Shown: in pieces, positions 27,988 to 36,800 of the stretch | Numbering within the stretch: the stretch's first letter is position 1 | Layout: every line of letters begins with the position of its first letter | Source: Paenibacillus silvestris | GTDB taxonomy: Bacteria > Bacillota > Bacilli > Paenibacillales > NBRC-103111 | Direction: 5' to 3' | Length of the DNA: 64,000 bases | Assembly: GCF_009882985.1 (NCBI RefSeq) | Contig: NZ_WTUZ01000002.1 | Coordinates: 62,260 to 126,259 of the forward strand | Translations under genes and position numbers: made by a program | Notes under the pieces: generated by a model | Database searches by the model: none | The model's input: the letters and a program-made list of their open reading frames with translations, nothing else | Told to the model about the DNA's origin: nothing

Positions 27988-28015
27988 GAGCGGGTTAAAC
28001 ATTACTCGCTCTTTT
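27988..28015 (+). terminator. Terminator after the DUF4132-like gene
   Basis: GAGCGGGT/ACTCGCTC stem (one wobble), 8-nt loop, then TTTTG. Confidence 0.7.
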
Positions 28016-28080
28016 GTGTTGCGCAGGTTCATATACAACCATTATTTAAGCTTATTAATTATCGGTAAGGAAGTGCACAT

Positions 28081-29013
28081 ATGTCGAAACTGTTTTATTA
28101 TTTTGCAGGACTGTTTTTTATAATCTCTCTTTTCACTATGAATCCAGGGAATATCAGAGCAGAAGATGCTCCTATTCGCGTGGTTCTTGATGCATATCGA
28201 GTAGAGTTTAGTGCTCCTCCTGTTATTGAAAACGAGTCTACGCTTGTTCCATTTAGGCCTATTTTTGAAAGGATGGGTCTAGAAATAACTTGGGATGCAG
28301 CTACTCGCACGATAACAGGTCACAAACCAGACATTGATATCGAATTACAAATTGACAACCCTATCGCAAAAGTGAATGGCAAATTGATCATGTTATCCGC
28401 GGCACCGAAGATAAGAGATGGTAACACTTTTGTTCCCTTGCGTTTTATTTCAGAGGCTGTTGGAGCTAAGGTAGAGTGGGATGAGGTTCAACGAACTGTA
28501 GTAATCTATAGCAAGAAAGAGTATACCAGTATGGATAATAAGTTTCGCTTTACTGCTTATGGTCTGTGGGGAAACATGGCTGGAATTGATCAAATGAAAC
28601 CCGAAGTGGATGAGAGGGTTCAGGATTTCAGTACCGTTGAGGATATGGAGAACATCCAGATAGCTATGCGATATTTCAACTTCACCATGTTGTTTATCTC
28701 TACTGAGCAAAAGGTGAACGAGACGAAGGACATGAGTTTGATTCAATACTTGGACCGTGCTAAGCAAAAGGGAGCTATTACAAAAGAGGATATTATTGAT
28801 GAAAAACAAATGAAATTGTTTGGATTCGACGCTTTCCAATTAACTTATGTAAATAATCGTGATTGGGACAAAAGAATTGATACTTTAATTATATTCAAAT
28901 CGGGATCACAATTTTATAGCATTAGAAATTCTTCCTATGAAGTTACATATAAAAGTTCAATTCAGGATTTTCAAGGTTTACTGGGGAGCATGAGGTTTAA
29001 CGATAAGGAATAA
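28081..29013 (+). CDS. Secreted protein with copper amine oxidase N-terminal-like (stalk) domain
   Basis: A 310-residue exported protein. Residues 1-27 are a signal peptide (YYFAGLFFIISLFTM core, cleavage near IRAEDA). Two stalk-domain repeats follow: VLVPFRPIFERMGLEITWD-like (residues 55-80) and TFVPLRFISEAVGAKVEWD (about 120-140), each with the TRTITG or QRTVVIY strand. Such domains bind the wall or other proteins in Paenibacillus and relatives and do not imply oxidase activity. The C-terminal 160 residues are an unassigned globular domain. It stands alone between two terminators. Confidence 0.82.
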   Translation: MSKLFYYFAGLFFIISLFTMNPGNIRAEDAPIRVVLDAYRVEFSAPPVIENESTLVPFRPIFERMGLEITWDAATRTITGHKPDIDIELQIDNPIAKVNGKLIMLSAAPKIRDGNTFVPLRFISEAVGAKVEWDEVQRTVVIYSKKEYTSMDNKFRFTAYGLWGNMAGIDQMKPEVDERVQDFSTVEDMENIQIAMRYFNFTMLFISTEQKVNETKDMSLIQYLDRAKQKGAITKEDIIDEKQMKLFGFDAFQLTYVNNRDWDKRIDTLIIFKSGSQFYSIRNSSYEVTYKSSIQDFQGLLGSMRFNDKE

Positions 29014-29050
29014 AATGTTGACGGCAACGAATTTAATATGTTTGTAAGTA

Positions 29051-29084
29051 AAAAAGCCTTAGAGAGTATTCTCTGAGGCTTTTT
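29051..29084. terminator. Terminator after the stalk-domain gene
   Basis: A 15-bp stem AAAAAGCCTTAGAGA/TCTCTGAGGCTTTTT with a GTAT loop. Confidence 0.88.
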
Positions 29085-29211
29085 AGCCTGGCTTAAGGTT
29101 TTAACAAAAATTCGGATAACCCCGCAGTCGCTCTTTTCACATTCACACAACACCAAACCTCCACATATAAAAATAGGTGAATCACACTTACTTCATTATG
29201 AGGAGAAGCTC

Positions 29212-30030
29212 ATGATCTTAATCGAAGGTACCAGCTATATAACCTTTGGAGAAGGAACGCTGACAGAGTTAGAACTGGCTATTTTTAAAAAGAAGCAAAC
29301 CAGCCCCTATGAGTATCAGTATGACTCGATTCATGCTCTGCTCTTTGAGCTGCACATGCGAATGCAGATTATGAAATCTGCGAAAGCGCTGAGTAGAGCA
29401 GGTGTCTATTTTGCGGGGTTCGAAAGAACGCTATGCAACCCGTCCTATTGGCACTTAACGGATGAAGGCAGGTTCCAGCTGAAAAGTGGAGTGGCTCCGC
29501 AGGATGCGATAAGGGATATATTCACAAATGGCGGTTCTTACGGCTTCGAATGTTCCATGGCTGTCATCGTTGTTTTGTATCACGCATTATTACAATCGAT
29601 AGATCCCGGTCAATTCGACCTATTATTTGCGGATCTCTTATTATTTGATTGGGATTCCAATAGCAAATTGAACCTCATCGACCGGACCCATACCGAGGAG
29701 GCTGTGATGGGGGATGTGCTTTATTTTGAAAATCCCGACGTTGAACAGCTGCTGCCTTGGTGGAAAGGGGAGAACGTTGTGTTGCTGGAAAACGACCTGT
29801 TTTATGGACATGGTCATGGCCTCGGTATTGCTTCTGGGGAGGAAGTCATTAATGTCCTAAATAAATATAGAATCCCTGGCAGCATGAAATCCGCATTTCT
29901 GACGGATCGTTATGTTCATCCTGATTTCTCCTGCTTCTCAGAGTATCAGCGTCCTTCAAAAGAGAGACCCATTACGGCGAGAATAGGTGATTGGATTCAT
30001 GTCCGCAAAGTTGGATATCTAATAAATTAG
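29212..30030 (+). CDS. tgl: Spore-coat protein-glutamine gamma-glutamyltransferase
   Basis: A 272-residue protein that aligns by eye with Bacillus subtilis Tgl along its length: YDSIHALLFELHMRM, FAGFERTLCNPSYWHL, AIRDIFTNGGSYGFECSMA, and a C-terminal LGDxLYFKNPE-like segment (MGDVLYFENPDVEQLLPWW). The Cys in FECSMA is the nucleophile that forms epsilon-(gamma-glutamyl)lysine crosslinks between coat proteins during sporulation. The B. subtilis enzyme is 245 residues, so this is slightly longer. The next gene encodes a glutamine-rich protein that could be a substrate. Confidence 0.9.
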   Translation: MILIEGTSYITFGEGTLTELELAIFKKKQTSPYEYQYDSIHALLFELHMRMQIMKSAKALSRAGVYFAGFERTLCNPSYWHLTDEGRFQLKSGVAPQDAIRDIFTNGGSYGFECSMAVIVVLYHALLQSIDPGQFDLLFADLLLFDWDSNSKLNLIDRTHTEEAVMGDVLYFENPDVEQLLPWWKGENVVLLENDLFYGHGHGLGIASGEEVINVLNKYRIPGSMKSAFLTDRYVHPDFSCFSEYQRPSKERPITARIGDWIHVRKVGYLIN

Positions 30031-30128
30031 GATGAATGAGCCCAATTTCTATAGACATATACCCTAATTGAGAAACCATGCATAGGATGACGTATTGACA
30101 TATGCCTATCTCAGGAGGGACCAAGAAG

Positions 30129-30713
30129 ATGCCAAAAGACAGCAGATCAACAGAGGATAGCTTACCTATCTATCATGTCGGAACAAGAACGGAGAAACTC
30201 CATCCCGTTCAAAAAGCGCAACCGGTTCTACCAGCTCAACCCGTGCAACCGGTGCAGCCCGTACAACCAGTTCAACAAGCACAGCCTGTGCAACCAGTTC
30301 AACCCGTGCAACCCGTGCAGCCAGCTCCGAAATGGACGGGAGATAACCTGCCTATCTATCAGCAACCTATCGTAGCACCCGTAGTTCATTCTCCAGCGCA
30401 GCCGCATCATACGCATACTCAAGCTCAGGCTCAGGCTCATTACGTTCAGCCTCATCAAGTTTATCATCCGCAGCATCATTATGCTCATCACCCGCACCAT
30501 GTCTATCATCCTATGCATCATGTTCCTTACCACCCGATGCATCATTATGTTGCCTATGTTCCACATCCTTATCATGCTTATCTGCACCATCATCCGATGC
30601 ACCACCAACAGCACCACCACCAACAACACCATGGTCAGCACACTCAACACACTGGGCAGCATCATAATACGGGGCAAAATCAACAACACTATACGCCTAC
30701 ACAATCCAATTAG
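30129..30713 (+). CDS. Pro/Gln/His-rich low-complexity protein, possible coat protein
   Basis: A 194-residue protein. After a short Lys-containing N-terminus come ten or so PVQ/PAQ repeats (about residues 25-68), a repeated LPIY tetrad (SLPIYHVG and NLPIYQQP), and a long His/Tyr/Pro/Gln tail ([20 protein letters not shown]) that could bind metal. There is no signal peptide. AGGAGGGA precedes the ATG at 30129; an upstream in-frame ATG at 30102 lacks a site. It lies just after tgl and is rich in Gln with a few Lys, so it may be a Tgl-crosslinked spore-coat protein. That is inference. Confidence 0.72.
   Translation: MPKDSRSTEDSLPIYHVGTRTEKLHPVQKAQPVLPAQPVQPVQPVQPVQQAQPVQPVQPVQPVQPAPKWTGDNLPIYQQPIVAPVVHSPAQPHHTHTQAQAQAHYVQPHQVYHPQHHYAHHPHHVYHPMHHVPYHPMHHYVAYVPHPYHAYLHHHPMHHQQHHHQQHHGQHTQHTGQHHNTGQNQQHYTPTQSN
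30225..30335 (+). repeat. Coding 9-bp tandem repeat (Pro-Val-Gln)
   Basis: Degenerate units of the form CAACCNGTN encode PVQ; occasional units read AAG or CAG-CCT. A likely slippage-prone length polymorphism within the Gln-rich gene. Confidence 0.8.
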
Positions 30714-30734
30714 TGCGGGCATGAAATACCAAAT

Positions 30735-30767
30735 AAACCCTGAGGCGCTAAGCTTCCAGGGTTTTTT
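30735..30767 (+). terminator. Terminator after the Pro/Gln/His-rich gene
   Basis: AAACCCTG/CAGGGTTT stem, 14-nt loop, six Ts. Confidence 0.85.
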
Positions 30768-30920
30768 CCATTCACGAACCGCTTACTCCGACAATATTCG
30801 AGGGAAATGATAGAAAAATAGACAAATTTACTTTCTTCCACTTTGCATAAAAGCTAGGATCTGATAGTATATAAGAAATACCCGATGGATTTAGTAAGAA
30901 TTAAAAGGAGGCACCTTTCC

Positions 30921-31844
30921 ATGCAAAAACTGATGCTTGATTCCATACAAGAAATGACGCATCTGGATCAACTCGAAGCTGAAGCGATTTATATTATCCG
31001 AGAAGTAGCCGCGGAATGCGAAAACCCTGTGATGCTGTATTCGATCGGGAAGGATAGTTCCGTGATGCTGCATTTGGCGCTGAAGGCTTTCTATCCCGAG
31101 AAGCCGCCATTTCCTTTCATGCATATCGATACAACATGGAAATTCAAAGAGATGATCGAATTCCGCGACCGCAAAGCCAAAGAATTCGGAATCAAGATGA
31201 TCGTTCACTCCAATCAAGAGGGAATTGATCAAGGAATTAACCCATTTGATCACGGTTCCGCGTACACAGATATTATGAAAACCCAAGCTCTGAAAGAGGG
31301 ATTGGACAAGTACGGGTTTACGGCAGCATTTGGCGGCGGAAGACGTGACGAGGAGAAGTCGCGCGCGAAGGAGCGGATTTTCTCATTCCGGAATAAGAAT
31401 CATGCCTGGGATCCGAAGAACCAACGGCCGGAAATGTGGAAGCTTTTTAACACAAGAATTAATAAAGGCGAAAGCATTCGTGTCTTCCCAATATCCAACT
31501 GGACGGAAAAAGATATTTGGCAATACATTCGCAGAGAAAACATTGATATTGTGCCTCTCTATTTTGCACAGGAAAGACCCGTTCTTGAACGCGATGGCCA
31601 TCTCATCATGGTCGATGATGATCGCTTGAAACTCGAACCTCATGAGAAAATTGAAATGAAGAAGATGCGATTCCGCACACTAGGCTGCTATCCTCTTACT
31701 GGCGGAGCCGAGTCGGAAGCGGATACGCTGGATGCCATCATCGAGGAAACGCTTGGCGCTGTTTCATCCGAACGAACCACTAGGGTTATTGACCAAGAAG
31801 CGGCTGGAAGTATGGAACGACGCAAACGGGAGGGTTATTTCTAA
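30921..31844 (+). CDS. cysD: Sulfate adenylyltransferase subunit 2
   Basis: A 307-residue subunit of ATP sulfurylase (sulfate + ATP to APS + PPi), the first step of sulfate assimilation. It has the PP-loop motif [18 protein letters not shown] near residue 38, [10 protein letters not shown] near 66, [18 protein letters not shown] near 137, and the conserved [12 protein letters not shown] near 262. Length matches E. coli CysD (302). GGAGG lies 10 bases before the ATG at 30921; a TTG at 30885 is less likely. Its stop is one base from the cysN start, so subunits are made together. Confidence 0.93.
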   Translation: MQKLMLDSIQEMTHLDQLEAEAIYIIREVAAECENPVMLYSIGKDSSVMLHLALKAFYPEKPPFPFMHIDTTWKFKEMIEFRDRKAKEFGIKMIVHSNQEGIDQGINPFDHGSAYTDIMKTQALKEGLDKYGFTAAFGGGRRDEEKSRAKERIFSFRNKNHAWDPKNQRPEMWKLFNTRINKGESIRVFPISNWTEKDIWQYIRRENIDIVPLYFAQERPVLERDGHLIMVDDDRLKLEPHEKIEMKKMRFRTLGCYPLTGGAESEADTLDAIIEETLGAVSSERTTRVIDQEAAGSMERRKREGYF

Positions 31845-31845
31845 A

Positions 31846-33492
31846 ATGAAAAGTCTGCTTAAATTTATTACATGCGGAAGTGTAGACGACGGAAAATCCA
31901 CCTTAATTGGACATATGTTATATGAAGCCAAGCTTCTATTCGCTGACCAGGAGAGAGCTCTAGAGCTAGACAGCAGACTTGGCAGTCGCGGCGGCAAAAT
32001 TGACTATTCCTTGCTGCTTGATGGGTTGCTGGCTGAGCGTGAACAAGGAATAACGATTGATGTGGCCTATCGGTATTTTACGACGGATCACCGTTCATTC
32101 ATTGTAGCGGACACGCCGGGGCACGAAGAGTATACACGTAATATGGCAGTAGGCGCATCCTTTGCGGATCTTGCGGTGATTCTTGTGGACGCTACCAAAG
32201 GAATCATTACCCAAACGAAGCGCCATACCCGAATTTGCGCACTTATGGGCATTAAACATCTAGTCTTAGCTGTGAACAAAATGGATTTAGTTCATTTTGA
32301 ACAAAAGATTTTTGAAGAGATTAAAGATGCGTTCTTCCAAACAGCTGGTGAATTTCATTTCCAAAGCATAGAGGTTATTCCTGTTTCTGCGACAGAAGGG
32401 GATAACATTACGAAACGATCAGAACATACCCCTTGGTATGAGGGCCTTCCTTTATTATCTTACTTAGAAAATGTGGATGTTCTTGAAACGAATGACGCGA
32501 AAGCGTTCATGATGCCAATTCAGCGTGTATGCCGACCGGACCATACGTTCCGCGGTTTCCAGGGCCAGATTGAGGCTGGACGTATCGCAGTCGATGATGA
32601 GTTGACCATTCTGCCAAGTCGTGAGAAAGCGAAAGTCAAACGCATCTTAGTGACAGATCAAGATAGAGAATCGGCCTATGCTGGACAACCCGTAACCATA
32701 CAATTGGATCGGGAAGTCGACGTTTCACGCGGCTGTGTATTCACGAAAGATGATCAAATTAAAGAAGCTGATCGCTTTACCGCGACCATTCTTTGGATGG
32801 ATGATTCCGTACTGACCCCTGGTAAGAATTATTTGGTCAAAGTAGGAACGAAAGTCCTGCCTGGTACCGTGACGGCAATTACGCATAAGATCGATATTAA
32901 TACAGGAAATACCGTTCCAGCCGATCAAATTGTCAAAAATGAAGTGGCGAAATGCGAGTTTTCTTTATCGGACGACATCGTTTTTGATTCTTTTGAACAG
33001 TATAAAAGCATTGGTGGATTCATTCTGATCGATCGTGTCACGAACATGACCTCCGCTTGCGGAGTGATTGACCAAGCTCTGCAAAGCTCCGACAGCGTTG
33101 TACGTTTAGATGCGGAAGTCACTAGAAACGTACGTGCTGAGCAAAAAGGACAAAGTCCGTTAACCCTTTGGTTGACTGGTTCAGTTGCGGATAATTTAGC
33201 TGTAGCGAAGGATGTCGAGAAACGTTTGGTATCGACAGGCTACCATACAATGTTGCTCGAGAATAGCCAAGGCGAATCGTCGCGGCGTATAGTCGAGGTT
33301 GCCAAATTGATGAACGATGCGGGACTTATTGCCGTGGTATCGAATGATTCCACTGGCGATAATGATCGAGAAGCTGCGCGAGACATCATTGGTAAAGAGT
33401 TTATGGAAGTTGAGATCGATACAAGCAAGCATTCGATTGAAGTGGTTGCGAGTGATGTTGTGAAGCAGGTTATGCGGTATTTGATTCATTAG
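31846..33492 (+). CDS. cysN: Sulfate adenylyltransferase GTPase subunit with degenerate APS-kinase-like tail
   Basis: A 548-residue protein. Residues 1-430 are CysN: G1 CGSVDDGKST, switch DTPGHEEY, NKMD, and the beta-barrel domains of EF-Tu type, which couple GTP hydrolysis to APS synthesis. Residues 430-548 resemble the CysC domain of NodQ-type fusions: LTLWLTG, EKRLVSTGYHTMLLEN, and DNDREAARDIIG. The P-loop of APS kinase (GxSGxGKS) is replaced by GSVADNLA, so this tail should not bind ATP in the usual way. The frame opens at 31732 inside cysD; the ATG at 31846 is the conserved start. Operon with cysD. Confidence 0.9.
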   Translation: MKSLLKFITCGSVDDGKSTLIGHMLYEAKLLFADQERALELDSRLGSRGGKIDYSLLLDGLLAEREQGITIDVAYRYFTTDHRSFIVADTPGHEEYTRNMAVGASFADLAVILVDATKGIITQTKRHTRICALMGIKHLVLAVNKMDLVHFEQKIFEEIKDAFFQTAGEFHFQSIEVIPVSATEGDNITKRSEHTPWYEGLPLLSYLENVDVLETNDAKAFMMPIQRVCRPDHTFRGFQGQIEAGRIAVDDELTILPSREKAKVKRILVTDQDRESAYAGQPVTIQLDREVDVSRGCVFTKDDQIKEADRFTATILWMDDSVLTPGKNYLVKVGTKVLPGTVTAITHKIDINTGNTVPADQIVKNEVAKCEFSLSDDIVFDSFEQYKSIGGFILIDRVTNMTSACGVIDQALQSSDSVVRLDAEVTRNVRAEQKGQSPLTLWLTGSVADNLAVAKDVEKRLVSTGYHTMLLENSQGESSRRIVEVAKLMNDAGLIAVVSNDSTGDNDREAARDIIGKEFMEVEIDTSKHSIEVVASDVVKQVMRYLIH

Positions 33493-33511
33493 AAGTAAAC
33501 ATTAAAATCGA

Positions 33512-33550
33512 AAAAGTATCCCTACATCTCTGATGTAGAGATACTTTTTT
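33512..33550 (+). terminator. Terminator of cysDN
   Basis: AGTATC-C-CTACATC pairs with GATGTAG-A-GATACT and is followed by TTTTTTT. Its CTACATC/GATGTAG core recurs at 38964 and, altered, at 40723. Confidence 0.88.
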
Positions 33551-33642
33551 TGTTTTCGCGGCTTGGGGTTTGTTTGTTGCGATAAGCACCGCGTAATTTC
33601 GAAATTATTGTCATTTTTTATTGTCGATTATTGGGTAATGAA

Positions 33643-33704
33643 TTATTAATTTTTTACAAAGTTAGAGGATAATTGGTGGATGTAACGAACTCATTAGCAA
33701 TTGA
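33643..33704 (+). repeat. Leader element copy 3
   Basis: TTATTAATTTTTTACAAA, then AGAGGATAATTG, then CGAACTCATTAG, in register with copies 1 and 2 (about 70% identity by eye). Neither inverted repeat is kept: the GGAA-TTCC-type palindrome and the AAGTC/GACTT palindrome are both lost. It lies in the 380-base leader of the SLH gene, which otherwise shows no gene. Confidence 0.5.
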
Positions 33705-33871
33705 CATAGCAATCAAGTCTGCTTATTCAGGGAGGAAACGCACAAAATTTAATCTTGAAGGGAGATGCAGTCTCGCAATTATAAGATAAGCTGGATAATT
33801 TGTAGTAAATAATTTATAAAAATAACTTTAGAACAATGTTGTCGGAGTTCAAAGTAGGAGGATCATTTTTC

Positions 33872-36800
33872 ATGCATTCTAGAACGTACAAGAGGTTATT
33901 AAATAAAAGAATATCTATAGTCCTATTGGCTATCTTGTTGGTTCTTTCATCTGCTTTACTCCCTGAGATAAAAAGTAAAGCTTACGCCGAAGCATCTCCG
34001 TCAAGCACTACGCTGCAGAAACCGATCCGGGAATGGATAATGGATGAAGCGAAAGGATATATCTATGCTGTCTCTAGTGAGGCTAACAGTTTACTTTTTA
34101 TTCGAATGAGTGATCTTCAGATAGAGAAGCAAGTCACGCTTACTGCACCTTCAGATTTAGTACAATCTGGCGGAAAGCTTTATGTTGCTTTGTCAGGAAC
34201 AACGGCCATTGCTATTGTAGATATTGCGCGAAAGGAAGTAACTGGCTCGATAACAACGTCCATAAAGCCTTACGATCTGGCTATCGACGGTGATAAGCTG
34301 TTTTATGCAGAGCTCCACAGTTGGTCTAGTGTAGCGGCATACAATTTAACAACGCAAACAGAGACAGTGCTGAATGGGGCGATTAACGGTGAATTTAGTG
34401 ATCCTGATCTAGCCATTGATACAGCAAACCATATTTTATTTGTTGGTGAGTCGGGATCGAGTGGTTCCAATCTTTATTCATACAGCAGTTCTACTTTGCA
34501 ACCACTTTCAAGAACTACGTATGACAAAAACTACGGATTTGGTTATCCTGACAGAAAAGTAATTGTTGATGGCAATCAGGTTTTTTATGCGGGCTACCGA
34601 TTTAAGAATACTGATTTAGCCTCTATTCAAGGTACTTATCAAGATGACGCGATGTATGTTAAAGGCAACGCGGTGTTTACCAGCCATGCTTTTAATTCCG
34701 GAAATGCCGCACCAGACCATAGCTACGTGTATGATCGAGAAGGATTTACTCAAATTGCAGAACTTCCTGTGGCATCACGAAAAATTTTAATGGATAGTAA
34801 GAATCATATTTACTCGTATACGGGATCTGATGCGTGGAGCTCTAACATTCCAAATGTTATACAGATCATTAATGTGAATCTGGTGCCCTCCACTCCTCCT
34901 ATATCATGGCAAACTGTCGGTCAAAAGCTGACTCTGGATAAATCGGTGACCGATCTCGTATACAGCAATGATGGTGAGAGCCTGTTTGCCATTTCCTCAG
35001 CTAGCAATCAGTTGATGAGAATTCGAGCAAGTGATATGACCGTTCAAGAAACCAGAACCATAGGATCTAACCCTAATTCGATATTTATTGATCATGACGA
35101 GCTATATATTAGTAATGCATCAGCCACACAAATACTAAGAGTAGATACACTTGGGGGAACAAGTGTCAACGGAACTGTCTTTTCATGGGATGTCGGCAGC
35201 TTTGTCAGCCAAGTTGTATATGGCAATCAAAAGCTGATCTACACGGCATCAAATATGAGTGTTTTTGGTTATCCGGGGATTCAAGTCCTTGATACTGCAA
35301 CTGGAACTAAGGCTAATTACGCTGAAAACCTTAATCAAGGTCGTATGGTCCTTAGTCTAGATGACAATGCCTTATACTTCGGAGAAAAGCCGAAGTATTC
35401 CACAAGTACGGCTTTTAAGTTTAATCTAACTAATTTTTCACAGCAAGCCGTTTCCCAAGTATACAGCAACGCAGTAGGCGAGATCACAATGAGCGGAAAT
35501 GATCTATACTATGCGAGTAATCTTTTGAATAAAAATACACTTGTTCAGATTCCGGCATGGAAGAGTTATTTCGGAGCTGCAATTATTGCGGCTAAAGGAG
35601 CTAATGTTTTTGCACAGGACACCGTTTGGGATCGGGATTCGTATACCATGCAATACCATCTGCCATTCATCGCGAAAAATGTGCTGACACTGCCAAGCGG
35701 TCAAATTGTTATGCTTTCTGAAGATGGGAAAACCATACAGAAGTTCAATTCTATGCAGGCACTTCACGATAGCGCACCAGAATTTAATCCACCAGCGCTT
35801 CAAGTGTACGATGTTTATTTTAATGATAACGACGCTACAGCTGGGGAGATAAGCGGAAACATTAGTTGGTACACCCCTTTGAGCACCTTAGTAACCAGTT
35901 ATACCGTTTATTTCTTAGATCAAAATAAGAATAAAATCGGTAATAAGGTGGCTGAAATTCCCTATACGGTAAGCAATTATTACAACAACAGCCTTCCTGA
36001 AACGAGTATACCTTCGGGAGCAATGTATTTAGGCGTTTATGCAAAGAATGCGATAGGAGAAAGCTCTTCCGCCGCTACTAGTGCATTCTGGGATTATGTT
36101 TCCCCTCCAACTGGAGGTGGAGGTGGAGGTTCCTATTACGAGTATACATTCGAAGATCAAGAACCTACACGGGGAAGAATCCATCCATTGGTAAAATGGA
36201 TAACAGCAATTGAAACTTACTATACTGGCTACCAGTTAAGTTTTACTGACGCTTCAGGAAAGATGCTTGGTAATCCCTATAGCGTTCCCAAGCATGAAAC
36301 GCCTAGTTTAACTTATCAAGTTGATATTGCTGAAAATGTAGTGCCGGTTGGAGCCATTTATATCGATCTGCGACCAAAGGAATTGTCCGGGGCTATAAGT
36401 AAAGAGTTGTACCGTATGCAAATTTTCGACAATACTACGAGCAGCCCTATTATTGTAGGAACGAATTCGACGATCCCAGCTCCCAACCTTGGGATCATTA
36501 GTTACCTAGACAACGACAATGATCTGTCTCGTGGAAATTTTGGGGGCTCAATTAGTTGGTCTGATTTTTCTTCAGATGGAGTTGCAACAAGCTATGATCT
36601 CTATTTTGTCGATAGAAATAATGCAAAACTTCAATCCATTGCTGAAGTTACTAAAAACAAGCTTATTCGTCCAGGCCAATGGTCTGATAATCCGACTTAT
36701 GAAATCACTTTTTCTAAAGGCACTACGATTCCGGCTGGTACCGAGAGGATCGGAGTTTTCGGCAAAAATAATCAAGGTGAAGGGACAAATGGATATTATT

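Noticed and set aside
30225..30335. Short regular repeats suggesting a CRISPR
   Set aside because: The unit is 9 bp, in frame, with no spacers, and encodes Pro-Val-Gln.
36115..36135. G-rich tract as a possible quadruplex
   Set aside because: It encodes a polyglycine linker in the SLH protein, as do 37758-37793 and 47949-47975; codon choice explains the G runs.
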